NCBI RefSeq assembly: GCF_025370935.1
Contig: NC_133478.1
Coordinates: 17,500,312 to 17,564,311, forward strand
Origin: Choristoneura fumiferana
Lineage: Eukaryota > Arthropoda > Insecta > Lepidoptera > Tortricidae
Direction of reading: 5' to 3'
Length of the DNA: 64,000 nucleotides
Positions 10,173-20,815 of this stretch are shown piece after piece (within the stretch, counting starts at the first letter, position 1; every line of letters starts with the position of its first letter). The notes under the pieces were generated by a model, which was not told the DNA's origin, ran no database searches, and saw nothing but the letters and a program-made list of their open reading frames with translations. The position numbers were made by a program, and so were the translations under genes.

Positions 10173-10440
10173 TTTGTGCGAGCGAGCGAAGCGAGCGAGC
10201 AAGACGGTTCGGAGTAGAAGCGACTTGGATAGTTTAGGTTCAGAACTACGCTACGCGTCGCTCCCGCCTTAGCCTTCGATGTTAGGTTTTTTTTTATAGC
10301 AGCAAAAATAACAGCCACTAGGAAAATAGGTTTGATGCTATTCAATATGTTGCTAAATTAAGGTATGCCAATTGCCAATCAGTACATTTGACGAACACAT
10401 AAATGACATCTTAAAAAAATCCTAGGTAATAATTTGCACA
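10173..10440 (+). repeat. Repeat C, copy 1
   Basis: Matches 23673-23920 over its whole length in the same orientation: TTTGTGCGAGC, AAGACGGTTC, AAGCGACTTGGATAGTTTAG, CTTAGCCTTCGATGTTAGG, GCCACTAGGAAAATAGG, AATGACATCTTAAAAAA, GGTAATAATTTGCA. Here the start is expanded to a GCGAGCGAGCGAAGCGAGCG stretch. Both copies sit beside word arrays. No coding capacity; family unknown. Confidence 0.8.
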
Positions 10441-10556
10441 CTTAATAAGAATTAGGTAAGTAGTTACCATTATGAATAACAATATTATGAGTTCAAATGT
10501 TCAAATTATGTATTTGTCTGTTATGAAGGAAAAAAAATATGAAAAACAACATTATG

Positions 10557-10648
10557 TAAGTATGTATGTATGTATGAACTTTATTGTCCATAAAACACAA
10601 AAATAATACGAAAAGAAAACAAAAGAGTACAAAGGCGAACTTATCCCG
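10557..10648 (-). mobile_element. LINE 3' tail with TATG simple repeat
   Basis: Flanked by ACATTATG at 10549-10556 and 10649-10656. Read on the minus strand it ends GGACAATAAAGTTCATACAT followed by CATA units. A short simple-repeat tail instead of poly(A) is typical of RTE-like non-LTR elements, so this is probably a 5'-truncated copy; the clade is an inference. Confidence 0.75.
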
Positions 10649-10770
10649 ACATTATGAGTAAAAAAAATATGAACACTGTCTGTTTCGAATTCCGAAATTA
10701 GTACCTAATTAAAATTTATGAACAAAAAAAAGAACATATGAGAAAAAAATATGAAGAGTGATTACCTATT

Positions 10771-10968
10771 CATCATCATCATCATCATCATCATCCCAGC
10801 CTATATACGTCCCACTGCTGGGCACAGGCCTCCTCTCAGAACAAAAGGGCTTGGGCCATAGTTCCCACGCGGGCCCAGTGCGGATTGGAAACTTCGCACG
10901 CACCATTGAATCGCTTCGCAGGTTCGTGCAGGTTTCCTCACGATGTTTTCCTACACCGCAAAGCTCCC
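10771..10968 (-). mobile_element. GAT-tailed tRNA-derived SINE, 5'-truncated
   Basis: Seen on the plus strand as (CAT)8 then CCCAGCCTATATACGTCCCA, CTGCTGGGCACAGG, GTTCCCACGCGGGCCCAG and CACGATGTTTTCCT. Flanking TACCTATT at 10763-10770 and 10969-10976 is an 8-bp target duplication. The tRNA-like head is missing, which fits 5' truncation. The overlapping short frames (including a D-rich one) are tail artefacts. Confidence 0.9.
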
Positions 10969-11000
10969 TACCTATTATGATAACGATACCTATTATGAAC

Positions 11001-12078
11001 ACAAATCAGTAGTAAAATAAAAAATAGGTATAAGAATTTTATAAGAGTCAATATGGACCCCGTATTATTACGTATAGAAACTAGCCCTTCTCACTGTGCA
11101 TCGCCCCAATTATAAACGTAGTAAAATTTAATGTGTCCATTAATATGAAAGTAAAGGTAGAACGCAAATATTTATAATCTAAACAAAAAGCGAAACAAGT
11201 CTGTTATCAAGAGTAGGAGAAAATAACGAGACGCTTTAATTAAAAGCAAGTGTAAATGATAGCAACGGAGGTGCAATTTCACTGGATTCCCGTTCCCGCC
11301 TTGCAGGCATTTCTCTAAGGAAATGTGATTCTGTTGCTTTTCTTTGTTCCCTTTCCACGTTTTATTACGAACGTGGAAAACGAAAATTCTGTCTTTGATT
11401 AAACATCCACAGCCTACCCTTATACCTGTTCGAATTACTCACGGACAGTTAAAACAACAAAAAACTATTATCAACTTCATCAGTATTCCGAGGAAAGCTT
11501 CTTTTGTTTTACACTATACAAACTCTTCAATGGATAAATAAACTAGATAAGCAACTTTCGTTTAACAACATAGGATGAAACAGGTGAATATAAAGCTAAT
11601 AAGAGTGAAGAATATAGAGGAATCTTGTCAACAATGAAAGATAGAGTTCGTGCTGTAACGTGAACATTGAATGGATACTGTTACAAATTAAACAATACAG
11701 TTGATAATGCAAACTCTGTTCTAATTTCAATCTTATGCTGAAGGGTTTAGGGTGGGAAAATATTTGAAGAAATGCAGAGGTGTGGATTGATCATGCATAC
11801 ACATCGATGTGTCATTGACTCCGCCATTAGAATGTATAATATGAGACGTTCCGATTGCAGTAGTCGGAAAGAATTATGGAGTTAAGGCAGTTTATAACCG
11901 ATCAACTGTGTAAGTAAATGATAGGATAATATATTATTAATCAGTGTTGTTAAATTGGTGAATTTTCTACTAAAACGGCTGGTATAGATCTATCTCCCTC
12001 CACCCTCTCATAACTAGCCAAATATGACTTAAAGAGATTGTGGACTTCATTGGTTTCTGGCGGTATTTTTTTTCAGGT
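11001..12078. other. No recognised feature
   Basis: AT-rich, unique-looking sequence. A 65-codon frame at 11344-11541 has no recognisable motif. Confidence 0.5.
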
Positions 12079-12091
12079 ATGACATAAATAT

Positions 12092-12231
12092 ACCCCTGCC
12101 CACCCACCACTGCATGCCACTGCTGGCCACTGCTGGGCCCGCGTGGGAACTATGGCCCAAGCCCTCTTGTTCTGAGAGGAGGCCTGTGCCCAGCAGTGGG
12201 ACGTATATAGGCTGGGATGATGATGATGATG
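12092..12231 (+). mobile_element. GAT-tailed SINE with 13-bp target duplication
   Basis: ATGACATAAATAT at 12079-12091 is repeated at 12232-12244. The body carries GGGCCCGCGTGGGAAC, CTGAGAGGAGGCCTGTGCCC, AGCAGTGGGACGTATATAGG and a GATGATGAT tail. Its first ~37 bases (CCACCACTGCATGCCACTGC) do not match the usual SINE body and contain a stuttered CACTGCTGG, so the 5' junction was rearranged during insertion. Confidence 0.9.
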
Positions 12232-12244
12232 ATGACATAAATAT

Positions 12245-13660
12245 GCACAGCACGGTTTATATACGTCGTTAACAGAGCGCAAGTCGATATCAACAGGGAA
12301 ACAAAAATGATAGAACAAAAACTTTGATAAAACACTTCATTTACTTATAGAAACAAAAAAGAACATTGCCTTCCCTTTGGAATATTTGTTAACTAGCTTA
12401 GTTCCTGAACTAAGTAGAGTTCGTTATTTATATATGCTTAAAAACATGTGAGATGTGACATCTTTCCACCCAAAACAAAGCCATGTTCAATTTTAATCTT
12501 TAAATCAACTAGTCTTCGGTATTTTCCAATCGCGCGCGCAACTTGCGGTGCGCAGTATCCAGTTATTAATAGCTGACAAATACCCACGATTCGCAATCAC
12601 ATGGATTTATGATCTATCAGTAAAATATTTGCGGGCATCGCTGAGTTTACGGCTGGGAACCGACGATTGAGACATATTGAGAGATTTCTGAGAAAATGAA
12701 CGCTTGAAATGAACAAAAGCTGTAAGTGCGATCGGGTCGTATTGAAGGATAGCTATATGTAATTTTTAGGGTTACGTATCTTAAAAGGAAAAAGGAAATC
12801 CTGATGGATCATCTCGTTGTATATCTGTTTATTTGTTTGACTCTCGAGACCCTTTTTATCAGGAACGCTGACGATGTATGAAAGAAAGAAAGAAATAAGA
12901 CATTTCACTAATATAGTAGACACACAAATACAATAAATTTACTTACAATAAACACATGAAAATAGTAACATTATACACAATTTTGTGCAAAAGCGAAACA
13001 ATCGCTGACTCAGCATTATGGCGTTAAACGCCAGCATCGTCAAAATAATCAGACATCAGTGACAGATGTTACGAGTACAATTATATGGCATGCGAAATTT
13101 AAAAAAACAAGTTATCGTTTTTCAACAAAATATACTACTTATAATACTTATTACAAATAATTATTATTATTCAGTAAGACTACTGCTCTTAAAATATGTA
13201 TTTGTACGTAATAAACATAGGACGTATATTAAATGGGATAATGATGATGTAATAAACACGCTGAGGTATGATTCCTTGACCTTAAAATTCTAGAACAAAT
13301 TTCTGCAAGAGTTTTCTATTCGACACGACGACATCGTTTTTAGATGACAATAACAACACTCTATCATCAACTAATCTACTTATATTGATGCTTTGCTCAC
13401 GACAATGCATTACTCTGGCGTGTAACAATCCAACATAAATTACCATGACTGTAACTGTCAGAACCTAATATCACACGTCCTTATCGCACTAGAGTAGTAA
13501 CCAGAGGAATATGAAAGAGACAAAGTACGTTTAATAATAGCGGTATATAAGTATAGGAGATCTATGCCTAGCGCAGTAGGACGTATAATATAAAAAATAA
13601 ATAAATATATGTCGCGATTATTCTGAAGATAACAAGTATCTACAGCTGCTCAAACTCGAT
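12245..13660. other. No gene; minor repeat remnants
   Basis: Contains a GAAA microsatellite near 12879-12895 and, at 13553-13590, a decayed SINE 3' piece (ATGCCTAGCGCAGTAGGACG). The rest, including a 75-codon frame at 13066-13293, is unrecognised. Confidence 0.45.
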
Positions 13661-13815
13661 CTGTCGGTAGGCCTCCAACAAGATGGAGCGACGACCTGGT
13701 TAAGATCGCGGGATCGCGGTGGATGCGGAAAGCACAAGACGGGAAGGTCTGAGTGGAGAGCCTTGGGGGAGGCATATGTCCAGCAGTGGACGACTTTCGG
13801 CTGACATGATGATCA
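13661..13815 (+). mobile_element. Non-LTR reverse transcriptase C-terminus, broken
   Basis: The translation reads GRPPTRWSDDLVKIAGSRWM, then frameshifts at about 13740 and continues in another frame to a TGA at 13802-13804. This is the same C-terminal tail as the copy at 14579-14912 and belongs to a lepidopteran endonuclease-reverse transcriptase retrotransposon. The catalytic domain is absent, so this is a dead 5'-truncated copy. Followed by ATGATGATC, a remnant of a simple tail. Confidence 0.8.
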
Positions 13816-14439
13816 TGAACTATCTACAAGCTAAACACTACTCAAATTTGTGCAGCAGTTTTGGCCAAAAAGAATAAAAAAACACTCACATACTCACTAA
13901 CTTTATCAATTATGATATTAGTAGTTAGTATTATCCAAATCAAGTACTTATCACGATAATTATAATAACCGATATGTAAGTTTAAATCCTAACATAGCAA
14001 GCATGTGCAAGCGATTATGTCAGCCTGTCCAGCCTTATTTGTATGCATTAAGCGTGCTTTTGGCATTCGCGTTGCAGCATGTCATAGTATAATGGATTTC
14101 AAATGTTCGTCACGACTGCGAGGGTACATTTTCAGAAATATGTCGGGTCTTGTTTAAGTAGCTGAGGTATGAATTCTAATTGCGTACCGTCTGCGATTTG
14201 TTTACTACTGAGAATGATAGAAAAGACAATAGGTACGTAAACAGTTACCTTTATACTTTTTTACTACTATTACTGAGTAAACGCACAGGACCAATCCTGC
14301 TCTTTTAATTGCGGTTTGACCATGCATTTAGTAAAATACCTAATTAAATATTTTTCGTTTTCAACATAAAAAAAGTTATCTCACTAATACTGGTACGAAA
14401 TGGTAGATAGATTTACCTAACTGAATCCGGTAGAGTTTA

Positions 14440-14966
14440 GCCACATTCACATTTACTTGTCGTGTTGTGTCGTGACGCGTCAGAACGGTATCGGTTTCAT
14501 ACATTTAATATGATTGCGTTCACATTTATCTGATGCAGTGTGTTGTGACGGCTTGTGTTGTGTTGCATCATAAGCTATGATGTCAGCCGACAGACGTCCA
14601 CTGCTGGACATAGGCCTCCCCAAAGGCTCTCCACTCAGACCGGTCTTGTGCTTTCCGCATCCACCGCGATCCCGCGATCTTAACCAGGTCGTCGCTCTAT
14701 CTTGTTGGAGGCCTACCGACAGCTCGTCTCCCGGTCCGCGGACGCCATTCGAGAACCTTCTGACCCCATCGGCCATCAGTCCTGCGAGCAATGTGCCCCG
14801 CCCACTGCCGCTTTAGTTTCGCAATTCTTCGGGCTATGTCGGTAACCTTAGTTCTACTGCGGATATCATTTCTAATTCTATCCCGCAGAGAAACCCCGAG
14901 CATAGCCCTCACAAGCTATAGAGAGAGCATCACAATACAACACGACAGATAGAATGTGAATGCGGC
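14440..14966. mobile_element. Palindromic MITE (GCCRCATTCACATT ends), interrupted
   Basis: Left end GCCACATTCACATTTACTTG and TCGTGTTGTGTCGTGAC is the inverse of right-end TACAACACGACAGATAGAA and TGTGAATGCGGC. Further TGTTGTG and CACAAC words fill the arms. A retrotransposon copy at 14579-14912 splits it. No coding frame of its own. Confidence 0.65.
14579..14912 (-). mobile_element. Non-LTR reverse transcriptase C-terminus with 7-bp duplication
   Basis: The minus-strand frame begins RAMLGVSLRDRIRND, continues RTKVTDIARRIAKLKRQWAG and HIARRTDGRWGQKVLEWRP, and ends AYVQQWTSVG before a TGA (14583-14585). One in-frame TAG at 14697-14699 replaces a Trp codon conserved in the copy at 13661. Only the last ~110 residues downstream of the polymerase domain remain. 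AAGCTAT at 14572-14578 and 14913-14919 is the target duplication, so this is a complete, 5'-truncated insertion. Product: endonuclease-reverse transcriptase tail; non-functional. Confidence 0.9.
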
Positions 14967-15067
14967 TGGCCTGCTCACGTCTGCCGAATCAGCCAGTATT
15001 ATAAATAGGTACGAAAGTAGCTTTGTTTGCTACTCTTCTTCTTGTTTTCTTGTTTTTGTTCTGTGTG

Positions 15068-15235
15068 TACGTTTTTATGCACGCTTCCCGCGGGATAGCG
15101 ATAGACTGCAATCAGAGTCGCGGGCAACAAACTAGTGTATTATAAATGCGAAAGTTTGAGAATGTGTTTAATGTTACTCTGTCACGTTAAAAAGACCGAA
15201 CGTGATCTCAGGCAACTCTCAGCTTCGATATTCAG
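15068..15235 (+). mobile_element. Two abutting Lep1-type Helitron-like fragments
   Basis: 15080-15135 is a tail end (CCCGCGGGATAGCGATAGA, GAGTCGCGGGCAACAAACTA then GT). Directly after it, from 15138, comes a head (ATTATAAATGCGAAAGTTTG). Helitrons insert between A and T without duplication and are known to insert next to each other; head-to-tail abutment fits that. Confidence 0.65.
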
Positions 15236-15610
15236 TCACACCTGTGAACATCGGCTAATATGTGGCTACATCAGTCCATTACAATTCTAAAATCCTGGGA
15301 TTGTCATCAGTGGAACTTAGCCGATCATTTGCTAAAACAATCCCGATTTATTATATCAAACTGCGTGTAAAACAGAAAATATGTATGGCATCAAATAGCT
15401 TCCATGGACAGTTCCATGAGCATTTTACTGGTCTGAATTATTAGTAAGTTCACAGTTAGGCGCCGGACACGATACACCGCATTTGTTTTAAATATTCAGC
15501 GCTTTTTGCCATACACAAAGCCGTGCGAAAACGCCAATGTTTCGTATGACATCGCACACTGCCTGTATTAGTAACAAAAACGTAGTGATATAGTCCGCGG
15601 ATCGGCAAGC
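15236..15610. other. No recognised feature
   Basis: No repeat match or coding motif; only a 60-codon frame without homology that I can recognise. Confidence 0.5.
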
Positions 15611-15745
15611 GCAGCGTATAGGACGTCCACCTACGAGATGGACGGATGTCCTGGTTAAAGCCGCGGGTTCACGGTGGATGCAAGCCGCTGCCAACCGAGG
15701 GTCTATGTCCAACAGTAGACGTCTTACGGCTGAGATGATGAAGAG
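15611..15745 (+). mobile_element. Non-LTR reverse transcriptase C-terminus, decayed
   Basis: The frame reads IGRPPTRWTDVLVKAAGSRW then MQAAANRG, a diverged version of the tail at 13661 and 14579. It ends near TCTTACGGCTGAGATGATG, the equivalent of the stop and ATG-rich tail of the other copies. Confidence 0.75.
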
Positions 15746-15959
15746 TGATATGCAACATGGTTGAAATCACAATACTCAAGTTGCTGCTTGTTGCTGTATG
15801 CTTCATTGATTAAATCAAACCTTAAAATTTCAAGAGTCGTATAAAGTGGCATTGCAGCTGAATTATGTGTACCTACTACTGCGGCGAATTTTTTTACGCA
15901 TCCAAAAAAACATAGAAAGAAAATGAGGACGCTTGTGTCTCACAAATACTTGCATTTAA

Positions 15960-16180
15960 AGCTCAATATTTCGCAAACGGATCCCATAATCGAAATTTTT
16001 GTTGAAAACAAGCAATGTTTTTGGAAGATCTATCCAACGGCACCCCACACTATAAATAGGTAACAGGTTTCTTATACTAAGAGTCCGTGGCCTCTCAATC
16101 ATATATTATGTTAAAAACATGCCGCGGACAAACGAATTGAAAGACGTTCAGAAATGGCGAAACTATAACGTCCCAATTAG
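15960..16180 (+). mobile_element. Repeat family D, degraded copy
   Basis: Keeps GATCTATCCAACGGCACCCC, ACACTATAAA, GCCGCGGACAAACG and ATGGCGAAACTATAACG in the same order as the full copy at 47319-47939, with poor conservation between. Confidence 0.5.
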
Positions 16181-16540
16181 CACCATGACTAATTATAATT
16201 GTTGACTAAAAAACAATGCTGCCAATTCGACGAAACTAATAATTAATTATATTTACTAAACAATACTGGACCAGACAAAGCTATGACTAATTTGTACCAA
16301 GAAATAAGTCTCGATCGTTATTCCTTGTAACTGCAACTTATTAACGGTGGAAATAAATAAATCTAGTTTCAGAATGAGAGGATAAAATATCGTTAAATGT
16401 AGAAAAAGCGAATCTGCGTTAATTAAATATTACTGCAAATAATAAACAGAAAAGCGAAGTCTATTATTGTTTTGTTGTTTATATACAATGCGTGTATTAC
16501 ATACATGTAAAACGTAGTTCACACAGTGCTTTAGTACAGT

Positions 16541-16640
16541 CGCCATCAGATATTCCGGTGTGGCCAAGGTGATCAAAAATATCAAACATGAACTCTAATA
16601 CCTTAATAATAGTAGTGTGCTGATATTTTTGAGCACCTTT
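16541..16640. mobile_element. Foldback MITE fragment (ACAGTCGCCATCAGATAT end)
   Basis: Starts ACAGTCGCCATCAGATATTC and GGCCAAGGTGATCAAAAATA; the second arm (GCTGATATTTTTGAGCACCT) is cut off by the SINE fragment that follows. A related piece is at 41065-41212. Confidence 0.6.
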
Positions 16641-16738
16641 ATCACTGCTGGACACGGCCTCCTCTCAGAATGAGAGGGCTTGGGTCGTAGTTCCCACGCG
16701 GGCCCAGTGCGGATTGGGAACTTCACACATACCATTCC
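16641..16738 (-). mobile_element. GAT-tailed SINE, internal fragment
   Basis: On the plus strand: CACTGCTGGACACGGCCTCC, TCTCAGAATGAGAGGGCTTG, GGGCCCAGTGCGGATTGGG. Both the tail and the head are missing. Confidence 0.8.
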
Positions 16739-16869
16739 ATCTTAGTCTGGAACTCTCGGAGTGCTACCTTAAGAGATTAAGACTTATGAGTAAAAGGGAT
16801 ATGGAACAAGAAGCCCGGTATTTGAAGAAAGTTTGCTACGTTTTTCGCGGCAGAGGACTTATAGAAGAC

Positions 16870-17018
16870 CAGTACCACTACCATGAGTTTACAGTGACCG
16901 TACTCGATAGCGAGCGATGGCGTAAATTATTTGTATGGAGAATTGTACAGCGCCTTTACAAATAATTTACGCCATCGCTGTCGAGTACGGTCACTGTAAA
17001 CTCATGGTAGTGGTACTG
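16870..17018. repeat. Near-perfect hairpin, ~62-bp arms
   Basis: Left arm 16870-16935 and right arm 16957-17018 differ by one T/C change and a 4-bp insertion (GCGA) in the left arm. Both carry ACCATGAGTTTACAGTGACC or its complement. The loop is 21 bp (16936-16956). It is either a small foldback element or part of one; no target duplication is obvious. Confidence 0.9.
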
Positions 17019-17506
17019 CACATGTAAGCGTGAAAAGGTAACAAAACACAGTTACTTTCGCATTTATAATATTAAGTAAGGAACAATCTATTTGTAAATA
17101 CAGATAGCATAATAGATAATAAAGATAATGATGAAGATAGTCAGAAACCTAATAATATCCCTAATGATGTAGAACTGTAGAGTTCAAAGTTCATTCCAAA
17201 CAACAAAGGCATACGTATCAAACAAAGCAAATAAGTTTGTCTCAACAAACATTTGTACCGTAGGTATTTCTCTAGAATTGAGGAGGCAAATGTTAGCGTC
17301 GTGTTGAAGTAGGTCAACCCCGCAGTTGCACATGAAACTACGTCATAAGATACACTACTGCAGTAGAGTAATGGTTACGAATAGCTTATGAAAGCATTGA
17401 TGAATTAGGTATACATTTCGTAAATGCTTCCTTGCTTAACCTATGTGAACAACCTAGTGACCCGCTTTGTTTAAGAATTACTGGCATAAATTCACAAAAA
17501 GTTATA
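17019..17506. other. No recognised feature
   Basis: AT-rich with no repeat match or coding motif. Confidence 0.5.
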
Positions 17507-17935
17507 GGTACAGTCATTTTCAAGATAACTGTAGTTTCAATACATCAATTAGTAATCCAAAACTTATGCTTAAAATAAAGCTACCACTATTAGCTAATTT
17601 GTTCCATTCTAAAAAACGGTATGAATGACGCAAGCCAATTTTCAACGAAAATGGTTGTTTTTGTAACGTTTTTAAGAATAGGGTTAGTCTTTTACCGGTA
17701 TGTAAAAAAGAAACTGGTCTTTTGTTTGATGAGCGAGTTGTAAACACTATTTTAAAGGTAATTTTTGAAAATGGCACTTTAAATTCGATTAATATTGAAC
17801 TATCTAGACGTATGAAATCAACTTTATATAAAATTTTTTGAAACCATTTTTTTAATATTGAATTACATTGCCTTTTGAGCAAAAACAAACAGGCAGAATT
17901 TATAAATTGTATTTTATTTTAAAAAAATAGGAAAA
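17507..17935. other. Segment open on both strands, unrecognised
   Basis: The minus strand has a 122-codon frame (17520-17888). The plus strand, in one frame, reads long segments such as LLANLFHSKKRYE, NVFKNRVSLLPVCKKETGLL and ELSRRMKSTLYKIF separated by single stops near 17620 and 17840. The plus-strand segments look more protein-like (mixed charged and hydrophobic, K/R spaced) and could be a decayed gene or transposon frame. I do not recognise the family. Either strand could be fortuitous in AT-rich DNA. Confidence 0.25.
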
Positions 17936-18436
17936 ATAAAGAAATTTAATATTATTATTATTAATGAATGACAAATCGGAAATGACCAATTTATGCTACC
18001 AGTATACTAGGAGCAACTTATGGTTCTGTACATTATATTGAAATTCAGACTATAGACAAAATTCTTGTGAAATCTATAAATCTGAATAATGCATTCAAAC
18101 GTGCACAAACAATAGCAGATTATTTATATAGTGTGTTGCCCTAACATAGGTAATTATTTCAAAGGTGTGGCACATGTACCTACTGTTAGCAACGTAGTTA
18201 CTACAGAAACAGTCATGTTTCGTTTCTCAAGGAACAACATTGTCTTTAAGACTCGAGAGCTGAATTGGTAAAATTAGGTATTCAAATATGTACTACCCTT
18301 AAACATGTACGTTTTGTGAGCTTGCTTGTGTTTTGACTTAATACAACGGCGGTATTTGTTCGTGTTATTTAGATAGCCTTATTCTGATGTCATGAGTTCA
18401 GCCAACTAAGTGTACAAAGTGTCCTAAAATGTATAT
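17936..18436. other. No recognised feature
   Basis: AT-rich, with an ATT microsatellite-like stretch near 17950. Nothing else is seen. Confidence 0.5.
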
Positions 18437-18640
18437 CATCCCGGCTTATATACCTATACAAACCCCTGTTTCACCACCCGCTGATTAAATTTATTTGACG
18501 GATAAATGTGATGCCGTCTCTGTTTGTTTTGTTAGAATAAACGGAGATGGCGTCACATTTATCCGTCAAATAAAATTAATCAATGGGTGGTGAAACAGCC
18601 TCTAAGTCTCTCTGCTGGGCACAGGTCTCCTCTAGCAATG
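18437..18640 (-). mobile_element. GAT-tailed SINE interrupted by MITE P
   Basis: ATCATCCCGGCTTATATACC at 18437-18456 and CTCTGCTGGGCACAGGTCTC at 18610-18629 are consecutive in the intact SINE. The 146 bases between them are a family P MITE. Confidence 0.8.
18461..18606. mobile_element. Palindromic MITE, family P, best-preserved copy
   Basis: CTGTTTCACCACCCGCTGAT and TTATTTGACGGATAAATGTG pair with CACATTTATCCGTCAAATAA and AATGGGTGGTGAAACAG. The arms are almost perfectly complementary around TGTTTGTTTTGTTAGAATAA. It lies inside a SINE copy, so it moved after that SINE did. Confidence 0.9.
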
Positions 18641-20654
18641 AGACAACTGGTTTATCATCGCCCAGTCGAAAGTACTAGCGAAAAAGTGGAAATTTGGCAG
18701 ACATATTCCATTAGGGTCATAGTGGTGCATATAAATAAATAAAGCAAATAAATAAATTTCATTTCATTTCAGAGGGAATTCCTCAAAATTTTCGTTGTAA
18801 TGTGGCTTTATCTTCGGAACAATTATCTGTGATATAATAATATTTAGAGTTCCAACATTTGCTTGACAACGGTACACCTAACTACACAGTTCCTAATCTG
18901 AAATATTTCAGAGCATGTTTGGGTTCATTTGACAAAATATCTTTGTTAAGAGTTTTTCATTAATAATTTAAAATGCTCTTCACGCCATTGTCGTGGTCGT
19001 GGTACATTTTAGACATCGACTTATGTATGAAAAACATTTACAGTGCTGCATCCAACCGTCTGCTGAATTATTCCAGATCTATTTTATTTTAGAACGCCTT
19101 GTATAATATATCGTTACTATCTAAAACAAATGTGGCTGTGAATTACTAACAACAAAGAATTGATACAAAAACATCGAGACCCATTGATAAGCTCATGAAT
19201 AGTCGAAGGCTTTTGTTTCTGTCACCCTTTTTGTGCTCCACAATGAACACGTAATGGGACAAATTAATCACAATACGTGTCTACGACAATAAAACTTTAT
19301 GGAAGAAAATAAAGATTAATCGCTAATGCATTTATACTGAGACAATTCGATTTGTGCTTACATTTTTAGTGGTGATTAAAAAAAAAGATAAACCACTGCG
19401 TAGACATATGCGGCGCCTAACTTAATATAATTATATGTCACGCACACAGAGAGCAATGCGTGCTCATTGGTTGATCAACCATTAACACATTCACAGGTAC
19501 GCTTAGCCTCGTAAAATATAAACGGTGGAGAAATAGTTAAAAGTTTTACCATGAATTTAAACTAGTTTTCACAGGTGGATTTACTAGAGAATTGAAAGGA
19601 AATTAAAACTTTACTTGGCTACATTGGGTGCAACAAAATGTTCAATTGTTTTAGATCTGTAACTTTAACGGTTAAAATGTAAGCGTAACTGATTTCTGTT
19701 TTGGTTGCAGAAACAGTTTCAACTTTTAAATAAATAGAATGTAAAAATAGAATACAACGACTGAATGAATCATGATGTACACCACAATATAGTAAGTAGT
19801 ACAGAAAACAGGAGTAGGTACATGAAAAATTTCTAAGGTACCTAAGCAATTAAAACGGTAGAAATGATTGGCATCTAATAACGAAGCTATTATCTACTTT
19901 TTTTTTTCGAAACGAAATTTATTTTTCTTAATAGATAGGATGGTAAAACGAGCTACTGATAAATCCGCTCCATCATCCATGGACACACGCTAAATCAGAA
20001 AATTGCAGCTGTGTGTTACCAACTCAGAGGACTAAGATGGAATACCTCATGCGCCTGTAATTTAATCGCCAGGAAATACTATCGAATATCCGTCACGACG
20101 CAAAAGGCTACTCTACAGGAGAAAAAATACTATTAAATCGGTCGGGTATCCTTGGAAAATCTCTATATGTATACCTGTGTTTTCTGTGCTGATTACTATA
20201 TGTTGGTGTTCAATAAAGAGTTATTGTATTGTATCCGCCAACATATAAATACTGTTTGTTCCATCATTGATTGCTAAGCGATAAGCCTTTGTTGTCTTTT
20301 TCGTCTTTTTATTTTTACAATCTCTCGGTTACTGATTTGTGTGTCCCAAAGAAGAATGTATATTGTATTGGGTCGTTGCGGTTGACTGTACTGTCTCATT
20401 CTAAACAACCTTGGAGCAGCGTATCGCGCAGTAGCTCTGCCGTAACGCAACCCGACCAAATATTATGACAACTTTTGAAAGCTGCCCCAATAGGTTTTTG
20501 AACTATGAAATATGTCACGCACGAGTAGCGGGCGATAAAGATTCGAGTGTCAGTGGTGATATTAATATTACAATATTTTAATATTGTAGTAAGTATTCAA
20601 CGAGACTCTAATTCCAAAGACATTCAATTTATTAGTATCAACGATGTCATCAAC
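18641..20654. other. No recognised feature
   Basis: Unique-looking AT-rich sequence with AAATAAATAAAG-type simple repeats near 18735. Short frames at 19619-19849 and 20271-20468 lack known motifs. Confidence 0.45.
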
Positions 20655-20815
20655 ATATCAGTCAGAAGACGTTCACTGTTAGACATAGGGCATCCTTAAG
20701 GATATCAGTCTCCGTGAAGATCGGTCCGACGTCTATCAATCTTACAAGCAATGTGCCCGTCCGTTTCCGTTTGGTTTATTCTCACAGTTTTAAGTTCTAG
20801 CAATGAAATTTGCTG
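20655..20815 (-). mobile_element. Non-LTR reverse transcriptase C-terminus, remnant
   Basis: AGAAGACGTTCACTGTTAGA parallels the AGACGTCCACTGCTGGACAT of the 14579 copy, and CAAGCAATGTGCCCGTCCGT parallels its AGCAATGTGCCCCGCCCACT. The middle is largely deleted or diverged. Confidence 0.6.

Larger units (their letters stand above)
10466..11000. repeat. Word array with TATGAA motif, holding two retroposons
   Basis: Words such as ATTATGAA, ATATGAAAAAC, TTATGAACAAA and ACATATGAG recur irregularly at 10466-10556, 10649-10770 and 10969-11000. Two insertions with target duplications (10557-10648 and 10771-10968) interrupt it. With those removed the array is continuous, so the array is older than both. 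Confidence 0.65.

Noticed and set aside
10766..11002. 78-codon minus frame ending in poly-Asp, and similar His/Ser-rich frames at 12047-12335, 10758-11012 and 49049-49348
   Set aside because: They are translations of the (GAT)n/(CAT)n SINE tail and body, not genes.
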